Shown piece after piece: positions 1 through 5,945 of a stretch of DNA of 10,259 nt; position 1 is the stretch's first letter; each line of letters starts with the position of its first letter. The notes under the pieces were generated by a model. That model had not been told where the DNA came from, ran no database searches, and was given only the letters and a program-made list of their open reading frames with translations. The stretch lies in assembly GCA_026786125.1 (NCBI GenBank), contig JAJAYU010000412.1, positions 1 to 10,259 on the forward strand, written 5' to 3'. Origin of the DNA: Chamaesiphon sp. Lineage in GTDB: Bacteria; Cyanobacteriota; Cyanobacteriia; Cyanobacteriales; Chamaesiphonaceae. The position numbers and the translations under genes are program-made.

Positions 1-82
1 CGCCTGTAGAAGGGCTATCCTCGATCGAGCAATTTTGTAGAGATTTGAAATTAGCGATCGATTAGAATAAAGATAATTTGTT

Positions 83-352
83 GAGCTAACTCAATTTTAA
101 GGATATATCCAGACAAAGGAAGTCGCAGTTTCCAAAGATCCGACCAATCAAAAACAATTGCTTGCTGTCAGTCCTAAGTGTACACACGAAGGTTGCGATG
201 TTAAGTGGATGGCTGGGGAGAAAAAATATGAATGTCCTTGTCATTCGGCAGAATTTGCCGCCGATGGAAAAGTACTAAAAGGTCCTGCTAAAACGAATCT
301 AACTACTTATTCTGCCAAAGTCGTTGGTACTCAAATTCTCGTTAAAATCTAG
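83..352 (+). pseudogene. Rieske [2Fe-2S] protein, 5'-truncated remnant
   Basis: The readable part is the C-terminal cluster-binding half of a small Rieske iron-sulfur protein. Both cluster boxes are intact: C-T-H-E-G-C at 179-196 and C-P-C-H at 233-244, giving the two Cys and two His ligands plus the two disulfide cysteines. The tail (D-G-K-V, G-P-A, then a beta-rich end finishing V-K-I) is typical of small cyanobacterial Rieske proteins of roughly 140 residues. Homologous-looking sequence continues upstream of the TTG at 158: codons from 101 read G-Y-I-Q-T-K-E-V-A-V, and 83-97 reads E-L-T-Q-F, but a TAA at 98-100 interrupts it. The same frame has further stops at 74 and 68. No ATG or GTG start, Shine-Dalgarno sequence, Tat/lipoprotein signal or membrane anchor is visible. 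Translation from TTG 158 would give a 64-residue half-domain, which seems unlikely to fold. I therefore call it a decayed gene; a sequencing error is the alternative. It converges on the histidine kinase with a 25-bp gap. Confidence 0.7.
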
Positions 353-377
353 GCTTGAGTTTAGTTAAAAGTAGTAA

Positions 378-1712
378 CTAGCCAGCATCAACTAACTGTA
401 ACCACAGCATAAATTCTGTACCTTTATTTTCGCCCGGTGGTGGACTTGTGACTTCTATTTTACCGTGCATGTGTGTGACCAATTCTTTAGCGATCGCTAG
501 TCCCAATCCAGTCCCAGCAATACTACCTTCAGATTGAATCCCGCGATAATGGCGGGTAAATAGTTTTGCTAAATCTTGGGATGGAATTCCCATGCCAGTA
601 TCACGAATACAGATTTGAAGCTGAGAATTTTGTTTTGCTATTAGTTCTACATCAACATCTACTTCTCCCCCTGAGGGAGTATATTTCAAGGCATTGTCAA
701 TCAGATTGCTGAGTACTTCTCTTAATGCGGCTGGGTGTGCTTGGACTAATGGTAAATCACGGGGAATATGAGCGTGGAAACTTAGATTTCGGTCTTGAGC
801 GATCGCATCAGCAGAGATAATTAACGGATCGAGGACATCTGTTAACTGACAAGATTCAATCCGAAAGGCGGCATCAGGAAGTAATAGATTAGCATTAGAT
901 ATTGGATCATCTGGACTGGGCAGGAGTGATTGTAAACTATCTGAATCAACTTCAACTTCAGTAATTAATGGAATATTGATCGTCCCTTCTAGATGAGTTA
1001 ATAACTCTTGTAATCGATCGCTTTCGCGGACGATACTACTAGCAAAACCGCGATGAGGATCTTCTGGTTGTAATCGTTTAATTAATAACTTCCCAAATGT
1101 CCGAATCGCTGTTAGCGGATTGCGGAGTTGGTGCAAAAGATTGTGCAACATATCTTGTTGCTGAATTTGCAGCTTCTGTTGTTGCTTCAGTTCCTGGGTT
1201 AGCCACTGCTGTCTGCGATCAAGAATACCCGCAAGTGAGATGGTTTGGGCGATATGTTGAATTTCTGTCTGCTCGGCTGAATTCCAAGGTGAAATCTCGC
1301 GGGTGGTCACTAACAGCCCCAAAATCGTACCATCTGATACTAGTGGTAAAAGGATCTGATGCCGTTTGTTCTGGGCATCATCTGCCCCTTGTTCTGGCAA
1401 TTTTGATGGGGCAAGGGTACTCACTTGACGATCTTCCTCACTAGGTAGTTGCCGAGGAACACGATCTGAAAATAAACTCGACGGATGATTCTCGCTTACG
1501 GTAGTTGCCCCCATCGGCATCTGTTTTAGAATTTCAGCCCAGACGATCTCAGTTTCAGGATAAACCACCACTGGTAATAGCTTTGATTCCCCACCAGGTT
1601 CTAGCTCGTCTGTCATGTAAACAACGCTAATACTCGCACCCAAGCCTTCCGCCAACAGCCGTAACTGTGAGCGACACAAAGCCATGAATTCAGAACTAGC
1701 AACGGTAGACAC
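378..1712 (-). CDS. hik2: GAF-domain sensor histidine kinase, Hik2/CSK-like
   Basis: A 444-residue soluble sensor kinase with no membrane segment. Residues about 9-165 form a GAF-like sensor domain. A Gln-rich helix (about 166-190) leads into the DHp domain, where the H-box L-H-Q-L-R-N-P-L places the phospho-accepting His at residue 194. The ATPase domain has an N-box (N336, N340), G1 (D371-T-G-M-G), an F-box (L-F-T-R-H-Y) and G2 (G400-T-G-L-G-L), so it looks catalytically complete. The N-terminal S-S-E-F-M-A-L-C-R-S-Q segment and the V-V-Y-P-E segment match my recollection of the cyanobacterial Hik2/chloroplast sensor kinase family, which responds to redox state and signals to response regulators such as Rre1/RppA. 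Cys13 is the position where that family is reported to bind an iron-sulfur cluster; this is family knowledge, not tested here. The start is GTG at 1712, because an in-frame TAA lies four codons upstream. No clear Shine-Dalgarno sequence precedes it and no response regulator is adjacent. Confidence 0.85.
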   Translation of the reverse strand: MSTVASSEFMALCRSQLRLLAEGLGASISVVYMTDELEPGGESKLLPVVVYPETEIVWAEILKQMPMGATTVSENHPSSLFSDRVPRQLPSEEDRQVSTLAPSKLPEQGADDAQNKRHQILLPLVSDGTILGLLVTTREISPWNSAEQTEIQHIAQTISLAGILDRRQQWLTQELKQQQKLQIQQQDMLHNLLHQLRNPLTAIRTFGKLLIKRLQPEDPHRGFASSIVRESDRLQELLTHLEGTINIPLITEVEVDSDSLQSLLPSPDDPISNANLLLPDAAFRIESCQLTDVLDPLIISADAIAQDRNLSFHAHIPRDLPLVQAHPAALREVLSNLIDNALKYTPSGGEVDVDVELIAKQNSQLQICIRDTGMGIPSQDLAKLFTRHYRGIQSEGSIAGTGLGLAIAKELVTHMHGKIEVTSPPPGENKGTEFMLWLQLVDAG

Positions 1713-1764
1713 GATCTTTGATTATTTTTTCATCAGCTTACTTAACCATTTTGGCATGATTGAT

Positions 1765-1827
1765 GGGAATAGGGTTTAGAGGATACAAGTTTCGCAACTC
1801 CCAACGAAACTACTATTCCCTATTCCC
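1765..1827. repeat. Nested inverted repeat in divergent spacer
   Basis: The 240-bp spacer between the kinase and the small basic gene contains an outer pair GGGAATAGGG (1765-1774) / CCCTATTCCC (1818-1827), perfect over 10 bp. Inside it lies an inner pair AGTTTCG (1788-1794) / CGAAACT (1805-1811), perfect over 7 bp with a 10-base loop. The right arm is also a two-copy CTATTCC heptad tract, of the same family as the tract at 8264-8290. It could fold as a long cruciform or RNA hairpin. There is no T-tract, so I do not call it a terminator. The rest of the spacer (1828-1952) is AT-rich and probably holds the promoter of the downstream gene, but I could not place a convincing -35/-10 pair. Confidence 0.6.
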
Positions 1828-1952
1828 TAAATTAAGATTTGTTGCGAATATTAAAATTTTGTCAAATTTGTTAGGGTCAAATTAGGGTTGGAATATTATT
1901 TTTCCTTTATATTGCTGGATTTGAGCAGATTAGATCGATATTTTGATGGGGG

Positions 1953-2366
1953 TTGAGTTTTTGGGATAGAGCGGGTAAGATAGCGACGGCTTTTGTAACA
2001 GACATTACATCTGTCTGCACCAGAGAGGAGGTAAGGCGGTTGGCTAGAAGACGTAAACGGAAAAGTCGGAGACGGCAAGAAGGGCGGAGAATTTTGGAAC
2101 AGGTACCACAGTTCAGCATTGAAAGTGGTGAAGACAAACCTGTGACTGCTGCGCGAAATTACATCAAGGCTGAAGGAATTATGCCACCAGCGTTATTGTT
2201 GGTCAAGCGTAACGAACATACAACAGATCGGTATTTCTGGGCAGAAAAAGGACTATTTGGCGCACAATACGTCGAGGAAAACCATTTTCTCTTTCCCAGT
2301 CTACGATCGCTAGAGCCAGAAACAGAAAGTCAGCAATTAGTAACTGTTGGTAGCAGTACATACTAA
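1953..2366 (+). CDS. Conserved small basic protein of unknown function
   Basis: A 137-residue soluble protein that I cannot assign to a function. From the TTG at 1953 it begins M-S-F-W-D-R-A-G-K. A short amphipathic stretch follows to about residue 22, then a strongly basic run rich in Arg and Lys (about 28-46), a mixed linker, and a C-terminal half with an ordered look (A-L-L-L-V-K-R-N-E-H, then T-D-R-Y-F-W-A-E and N-H-F-L-F-P). The aromatic-rich C-terminal half looks like the conserved core. An in-frame TGA at 1944 bounds the reading frame, so TTG 1953 is the first possible start. A strong Shine-Dalgarno sequence at 2025-2032 could instead serve TTG 2040 and give a 108-residue product. The basic run might bind nucleic acid or an acidic partner, but that is only inference. 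The gene stands alone on the plus strand, followed by its own terminator. Confidence 0.7.
   Translation: MSFWDRAGKIATAFVTDITSVCTREEVRRLARRRKRKSRRRQEGRRILEQVPQFSIESGEDKPVTAARNYIKAEGIMPPALLLVKRNEHTTDRYFWAEKGLFGAQYVEENHFLFPSLRSLEPETESQQLVTVGSSTY
2025..2032 (+). promoter_or_regulatory. Internal Shine-Dalgarno, possible alternative start
   Basis: GAGGAGGT lies 7 bases upstream of an in-frame TTG at 2040-2042 inside the small basic gene. It is the strongest Shine-Dalgarno match seen in this window. It could drive a shorter product starting at the basic run. It could also be coincidental, because the same bases encode E-E-V. Confidence 0.35.
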
Positions 2367-2407
2367 TTAAACTGACCTTCTAGGCAATATTTCGATATTT
2401 CACAGAC

Positions 2408-2444
2408 AAGCACTTAAATACAGTAGTATTTTGAGTGCTTTTTT
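2408..2444 (+). terminator. Rho-independent terminator of the 1953-2366 gene
   Basis: AAGCACT (2408-2414) pairs with AGTGCTT (2434-2440), and AAATAC (2416-2421) pairs with GTATTT (2426-2431), closing on an AGTA loop. Only a small asymmetric bulge (T against TG) interrupts the stem. The stem runs directly into a T-tract ending at 2444. It sits about 40 bases after the stop of the plus-strand gene. No T-tract follows the hairpin on the minus strand, so it should act mainly on plus-strand transcription. Confidence 0.85.
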
Positions 2445-2470
2445 ATTTTATCAGGTTATGTGCAATTGAC

Positions 2471-2500
2471 AGGCTTTAGGTTTTGGGCTTTAGGCTTTGG
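2471..2500. repeat. Heptad repeat, AGGCTTT type, at CCB1-like 3' end
   Basis: Four consecutive heptamers AGGCTTT, AGGTTTT, GGGCTTT, AGGCTTT occupy 2471-2498. The stop codon of the minus-strand membrane-protein gene (2490-2492) and its last two sense codons (Lys-Ala) lie inside the tract. This is short tandemly repeated (STRR-like) DNA of the kind known from cyanobacteria. Confidence 0.75.
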
Positions 2501-3038
2501 TGAGGACTTGTTCTTCAACAGCAGATAATTGGAGTGTAGATTGAAATATAGCCAGTTCATCCCGATGACCGCTAATTTTGATCTTGGTAGGAGCTGAATC
2601 ATCTACTGCTTCTACTTTTAAGCGAATTTGTTCGATCCGCGCCGATCCTTGCCAGTAAAACCAGCCAGCTAGAGGTGCTGCGACGAGTAATACCAAAAAG
2701 ACATTACCGATATCAGGAAATTGCATCGATAAGACTAAGGCGAGGCACATTGCGCCAATCCCTGCCAAACTAGTTAGTAGGATGGCTAGAAAGACGCTGG
2801 GACTAACGAAACCCTCAAACGTGATGATATCAGTATCTCGATCGACAGCAGTAATCTTGTAGGCTCGATCGGTAAAATATGCTTGGAGTTTGGGGATTAG
2901 GACTGCTTCTGATTCACTAGTTTCTAAGGTCATTTGCTCAATTCGCGGCTTAGTCGAAGCTCGAATGAAGAAAAATAAACCTACCGCCAGGAGTAGGGAG
3001 AGGATAAAGGTTGAGGTAAGTACTGTGGTGTTATTCAT
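2490..3038 (-). CDS. CCB1-like cytochrome b6f cofactor assembly protein
   Basis: A 182-residue integral membrane protein. It has one N-terminal helix (about 5-25, ending F-F-F-I-R-A-S), a soluble alpha/beta segment (about 32-78), a closely spaced pair of helices (about 81-104 and 110-129, the second followed by W-F-Y-W-Q), and a soluble C-terminal domain (about 133-182). Topology, length and the phrases L-F-F-F-I-R-A-S, Y-F-T-D-R-A-Y and F-E-G-F-V match my recollection of the cyanobacterial and plastid CCB1 family (DUF3529). In algae and plants that family takes part in covalent attachment of heme c(i) to cytochrome b6 in the thylakoid membrane. The paralogous CCB2/CCB4 family is the main alternative. 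The start is ATG 3038, with no evident Shine-Dalgarno sequence. It is the last gene of the minus-strand run, 94 bp after gltA, and its stop lies in a heptad repeat. Confidence 0.7.
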   Translation of the reverse strand: MNNTTVLTSTFILSLLLAVGLFFFIRASTKPRIEQMTLETSESEAVLIPKLQAYFTDRAYKITAVDRDTDIITFEGFVSPSVFLAILLTSLAGIGAMCLALVLSMQFPDIGNVFLVLLVAAPLAGWFYWQGSARIEQIRLKVEAVDDSAPTKIKISGHRDELAIFQSTLQLSAVEEQVLTKA

Positions 3039-3052
3039 CTGCGGGTGTGGAA

Positions 3053-3092
3053 GTGTGGGGGACTGGGAGACTGGGGGACTGGGAGCCTGGAG
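3053..3092. repeat. Octamer tandem repeat between gltA and CCB1-like gene
   Basis: Five octamers follow each other: GTGTGGGG, GACTGGGA, GACTGGGG, GACTGGGA, GCCTGGAG. The tract lies just upstream (in transcription sense) of the CCB1-like start codon. Its period of 8 contrasts with the period of 7 in every other tract in the window. On the transcript it is C-rich. Confidence 0.75.
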
Positions 3093-3105
3093 ATAATTTT
3101 TAATT

Positions 3106-3147
3106 CACCATCCACCATTCACCATCCACCATTCACCTATCCCCTAT
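3106..3147. repeat. Heptad repeat, CACCATY type, overlapping gltA 3' end
   Basis: CACCATC, CACCATT, CACCATC, CACCATT and a partial CACC fill 3106-3137. They run into TATCCCCTATT (3138-3148), which resembles the CTATYCC family. The gltA stop codon (3133-3135) lies in the CACCAT tract, and the codons for its last four residues (I-G-D-R) lie in the adjoining part. A related CACCATY tract in the opposite orientation lies at 10234-10259. Confidence 0.75.
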
Positions 3148-4311
3148 TGAAACATAAGGCTGTTGATGCAAACCTGTATAAATTTGAGTGGGGCGGAAGA
3201 TCCGATTATCTTGGAGTTGTTCGTTCCAATGGGCTAACCAACCAGCAACTCGGGCGATGGCAAAGACAGGGGTAAATAAGTCCGAGGGGATACCCATTTT
3301 ACGGTAAACCAAGCCGGAATAATAATCAACATTGGGATAAATTCCCCGTGCTCCCAAAGACTCTTCTAGCACTTCTTCCAATTTTAAAGCTACATCATAG
3401 TAAGGATCGTGACCAAATTTCACAAATAGCTGTTCAGCTAAATCCTGAAGGATAATGGCGCGTGGATCTTTGACTCCTTTATAGACACGATGCCCGAATC
3501 CCATAAACTTATGTTTGGGATCTGATGCGAGGCACTTCTCGACATAGGGACGAACATTTGCCACCGAACCAATTTCTTTGAGCATGGTAATTACTTCTTC
3601 ATTCGCACCACCATGCAGGGGTCCAGCCAAAGTACCTACAGACGAGGCAATTACGGTGTAAGGATCTGCTAGGGTAGAAGCTGTCACCCGCGCCGAAAAA
3701 GTCGAAGCATTCATCGTATGTTCGGCATGAAGAATCAGGCAAACATCCATAATCTTTGCCATCAGCGGATCTGGCTCTTTTTCTGTCAACATGTACAAGA
3801 AGTTGGCAGCGTAATCTAAATCGTCACGGGGTAATACCGGATCGTTACCTTTCCGCATTAGTTGAAATGCGGCTACCATTGTCGGAATCTTGGCGAGTAA
3901 TCTAATTACGGCTTGACTCACATAGTCAGCATCGTTGACTATGTGACGCGAATAAAATAGTCCCAAAGCGGCTGCCGATGCCTGGAGCGCATCCATCGGA
4001 TGTCCAGTTTCGGGAAAGCATTTCATCATATCTTTGATCCGATATTTGATCCGTCGATGGGAATAAATATCGTTAGAAAACTCGGTGAGTTCTTGGCTAG
4101 TTGGCAATCTACCCCAAATCAGTAAGAAGGCAGTTTCCAGAAAGTTGCCCTGTTTAGCCAGTAATTGAATCGGAATACTTCGGTATTCTAAAACACCTTC
4201 TTTTTGACCTCGATCTGTTGTTTGGATCCCAACGTAACTGATGCTCGATTTGGCAGCAGGAACTCCTTCTAATCCAGGTCTGTATTCAGGTTTGAGGTCG
4301 CCTTCTGTCAT
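3133..4311 (-). CDS. gltA: Citrate synthase
   Basis: This enzyme condenses oxaloacetate and acetyl-CoA to citrate and CoA, the entry step of the oxidative branch of the TCA cycle; in cyanobacteria it feeds 2-oxoglutarate for nitrogen assimilation. The protein has 392 residues, the usual size for the family. The catalytic triad is intact: H233 in G-P-L-H-G-G-A-N-E, H274 in G-F-G-H-R-V-Y-K and D329 in P-N-V-D-Y-Y-S-G. Substrate-binding arginines are likely R354 (I-A-R-V-A-G-W) and R373 (R-P-T-Q-I-Y-T-G). The N-terminal G-L-E-G-V-P-A and S-I-S-Y-V motifs are typical of cyanobacterial GltA. Compared with the form I remember (Y-V-D-G-Q-K-G-V-L-E-Y-R), there are about seven extra residues around 28-38 (G-I-Q-T-T-D-R-G-Q-K-E-G). 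The start is ATG 4311, with no Shine-Dalgarno sequence. The C-terminal residues and stop are embedded in repeat DNA. Confidence 0.97.
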   Translation of the reverse strand: MTEGDLKPEYRPGLEGVPAAKSSISYVGIQTTDRGQKEGVLEYRSIPIQLLAKQGNFLETAFLLIWGRLPTSQELTEFSNDIYSHRRIKYRIKDMMKCFPETGHPMDALQASAAALGLFYSRHIVNDADYVSQAVIRLLAKIPTMVAAFQLMRKGNDPVLPRDDLDYAANFLYMLTEKEPDPLMAKIMDVCLILHAEHTMNASTFSARVTASTLADPYTVIASSVGTLAGPLHGGANEEVITMLKEIGSVANVRPYVEKCLASDPKHKFMGFGHRVYKGVKDPRAIILQDLAEQLFVKFGHDPYYDVALKLEEVLEESLGARGIYPNVDYYSGLVYRKMGIPSDLFTPVFAIARVAGWLAHWNEQLQDNRIFRPTQIYTGLHQQPYVSIGDR

Positions 4312-4353
4312 AACAATTGCGAATTAGTTAGTACTAGTAATCATAGCTTGTTA

Positions 4354-4400
4354 GGGGTTGGGAGTTGGGAGTTGGGAGTTGGGAGTTCGGAGTTCGGAGC
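4354..4400. repeat. Heptad repeat, GGAGTTG type, upstream of gltA
   Basis: Consecutive heptamers GGGGTTG, three GGAGTTG, two GGAGTTC and a partial GGAGC. The tract lies about 40 bp upstream of the gltA start codon (in transcription sense). An inverted, complementary tract lies at 4540-4567, so the two can pair around the element at 4426-4528. Confidence 0.8.
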
Positions 4401-4425
4401 GAGATCCTGAAAGCTAGCTTAATGC

Positions 4426-4528
4426 GTAGGTTGGGTTGAAGAATGAAACCCAACAACTAGCGATATTCGTGAATGTCGGGTTGTCTCCTGAAGGAGAGGC
4501 TCCGCCAACGTTCCTCTATCCAACCTAC
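4426..4528. repeat. MITE-like palindromic element in the gltA leader region
   Basis: A 103-bp segment with imperfect terminal inverted repeats. GTAGGTTGG at the left end matches CCAACCTAC at the right end, and the match continues imperfectly to about 16 of 20 positions. Inside, in order, are: GTTGGGTT/AACCCAAC (4430-4437 and 4447-4454, 9-base loop), a palindrome around ATTCGTGAAT (4464-4473), and TCTCC/GGAGA (4484-4488 and 4493-4497). It encodes no protein. No convincing target-site duplication was found. It resembles the short interspersed palindromic repeats common in cyanobacterial genomes. It sits between the DUF1537 gene and gltA, so it would form part of any gltA leader or readthrough transcript. 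Confidence 0.6.
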
Positions 4529-4539
4529 AAATTCCATTC

Positions 4540-4567
4540 ACTCCCAACTCCCAACTCCTAACTCCCC
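4540..4567. repeat. Heptad repeat, CAACTCC type, at DUF1537 gene 3' end
   Basis: ACTCCCA, ACTCCCA, ACTCCTA, ACTCCCC. This is the reverse complement of the tract at 4354-4400. The stop codon of the minus-strand DUF1537 gene (4558-4560, TAG) is produced by the third heptad, where a T replaces a C. Confidence 0.8.
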
Positions 4568-5880
4568 ACCAACCTTTCATAAGCCACGGCTAAAGCATCA
4601 GCATCCCCAACATTGCCAGGAAACAACACGACGGGGAGATTGGGAAATTGAGGATGTGTGGGTGGGGTGACAATTACCGAACAGCCAGGAACGATCTGCC
4701 CTAGCAATCGTGCCGTAGGCATGGCTAAACCGCTACTGAGGGTGTCATTGGAGGTAATGCCGCCCTTGCTTATCAAAAAGCCGATATCGGCTGGTAGGGC
4801 GCGAATGATGTCCATTAGCAGGGCAGAGACTGCTTCGCCAAACTCTAGTCGTGCTTTGGTACTATCGAAGCTCAATTCTTGACGACTGGTATAAATGGCT
4901 GGGGTGTTGCCATCTGTGTGGATATCGTTAATTTTGCTAACTATTGTTGTCAGTAATTCTGTTCTGACATTGGCATCATCACCAATCAGATGAGAGACAT
5001 CAATTTCGACACCGACAATGTCCTTGGCTTTGAGGAGTTGGGCTAATTGTTCGGTAGTTTTTTGGACGTGGGAGCCAATAATAATCGCGCCTGGTTTGCC
5101 ATCTCGGACATATTTGAACATTTCAGTGGCGGGAATAGGTTGAGAACCTAAATTGGCTAGAGATGTCAGAATGCTGGCACCACTGCGGAATAGGAATTTC
5201 TTACCTTGACTAGCAGCGGTGAGAATATCGGCAGCGAATTTGTCGAAATCTGACTGTTGTTCACCATCCACCACACAACAACGATTGCGTTCCAATTGGA
5301 TTAGCTTTTCTAAGCTACCACTGCGAACTTCGGGAAGTAAAAATTGTACCACTCGATCGGCCGGAATTTTACCATGAGTCTTTTCGGCGACATAATCGGG
5401 AAGATAGCTATGGCTGTAGCCAAATACCGAATCACGAGCAAATTCTGTTTTGTGGACTGGTGTTTCGACACCGTTTACCAGCAAGTAGTGAATACTGTCG
5501 CGGGTAATTCTGCCTCCTTCAAAAAAGGCTGGCATCAAGAAGTGAGCGTCAAATCCGCCCAATTCTGCCGCAATTACGTCAGTCTCGATCGGGTAGTGTC
5601 CGCGTAAGGTAGAATCCGATCGACTGACTACCAAAAAATCTATTAGCCCAACTTCGGCAATCGCAAGTTTCAAATTCTGACAAACTTCCCCCGTCACTGC
5701 GGCGGCTTGGGCGGGTTCCATCGCCCGAGTATTAGTCAAAATAAAGAAAATCGGCGCAGCATCAGTCAACCCTAGTTTCAATGTCTCCACATCCCACTGT
5801 GTCAAGAGCAGACAACTATGTACCGTCTGCGATCCAGTAGGGTCATCATCGAGAACAATAATTTTGGGTTGATTTGTCAT
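4558..5880 (-). CDS. Four-carbon acid sugar kinase family (DUF1537) protein
   Basis: A 440-residue soluble protein with the two-domain layout of the four-carbon acid sugar kinases (D-threonate/D-erythronate kinase relatives). The N-terminal sugar-binding domain carries D11-D-D-P-T-G and S88-D-S-T-L-R-G, the usual phosphate/sugar contact motifs. The C-terminal nucleotide-binding domain carries S371-K-G-G-I-T-S and F420-P-G-N-V-G-D. Known members use ATP to phosphorylate 4-carbon acid sugars such as threonate or erythronate. The substrate here cannot be read from sequence, and no partner dehydrogenase or isomerase of the known threonate/erythronate routes is nearby. It starts at ATG 5880, 65 bp downstream of fcl, so it might be co-transcribed with the polysaccharide genes. 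A role in metabolite salvage or repair is as plausible as a catabolic one. The stop codon lies in a heptad repeat, so the last residues (G-S) are repeat-derived. Confidence 0.85.
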   Translation of the reverse strand: MTNQPKIIVLDDDPTGSQTVHSCLLLTQWDVETLKLGLTDAAPIFFILTNTRAMEPAQAAAVTGEVCQNLKLAIAEVGLIDFLVVSRSDSTLRGHYPIETDVIAAELGGFDAHFLMPAFFEGGRITRDSIHYLLVNGVETPVHKTEFARDSVFGYSHSYLPDYVAEKTHGKIPADRVVQFLLPEVRSGSLEKLIQLERNRCCVVDGEQQSDFDKFAADILTAASQGKKFLFRSGASILTSLANLGSQPIPATEMFKYVRDGKPGAIIIGSHVQKTTEQLAQLLKAKDIVGVEIDVSHLIGDDANVRTELLTTIVSKINDIHTDGNTPAIYTSRQELSFDSTKARLEFGEAVSALLMDIIRALPADIGFLISKGGITSNDTLSSGLAMPTARLLGQIVPGCSVIVTPPTHPQFPNLPVVLFPGNVGDADALAVAYERLVGS

Positions 5881-5945
5881 AGCGGCTCAGTGCGTAAATT
5901 TTCCTACTCGATTAATATAGCCAACTTATTTACCAATCCGCACCT

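Noticed and set aside
3..65. Twenty-codon open stretch at the left edge (+ strand) ending in TAG at 63-65
   Set aside because: It could be the end of an upstream gene, but it is too short to recognise and has no supporting motif or signal.
1097..1444. 115-codon plus-strand open frame
   Set aside because: It lies wholly inside the histidine kinase on the opposite strand, has no family features, and the kinase frame explains the sequence.
1853..1913. Candidate -35/-10 boxes (TTGTCA near 1859, TATTAT near 1894, TATATT near 1908) for the 1953 gene
   Set aside because: No combination gives both good box matches and 16-18 bp spacing; the region is AT-rich enough for such boxes by chance.
1999..2017. 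CAGACA/TGTCTG inverted pair inside the small basic gene
   Set aside because: It is only a 6-bp stem within coding sequence, easily explained by chance.
1896..2137. Two minus-strand open frames opposite the small basic gene
   Set aside because: Their sequence is low-complexity Ser/Pro/Leu-rich and antisense to the better-supported 1953-2366 frame, which has its own terminator.
3106..3147. Regular repeats as a possible CRISPR array
   Set aside because: The units are 7 bp with no spacers; a CRISPR array has repeats of about 23-40 bp separated by unique spacers.
4426..4528. Insertion sequence with transposase
   Set aside because: The element is only about 100 bp, contains no coding frame and shows no clear target-site duplication, so at most it is a non-autonomous element.
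4473..4670. 65-codon plus-strand open frame across the gltA/DUF1537 junction
   Set aside because: It runs through repeat DNA and antisense to the DUF1537 gene, and its composition reflects the heptad repeats.
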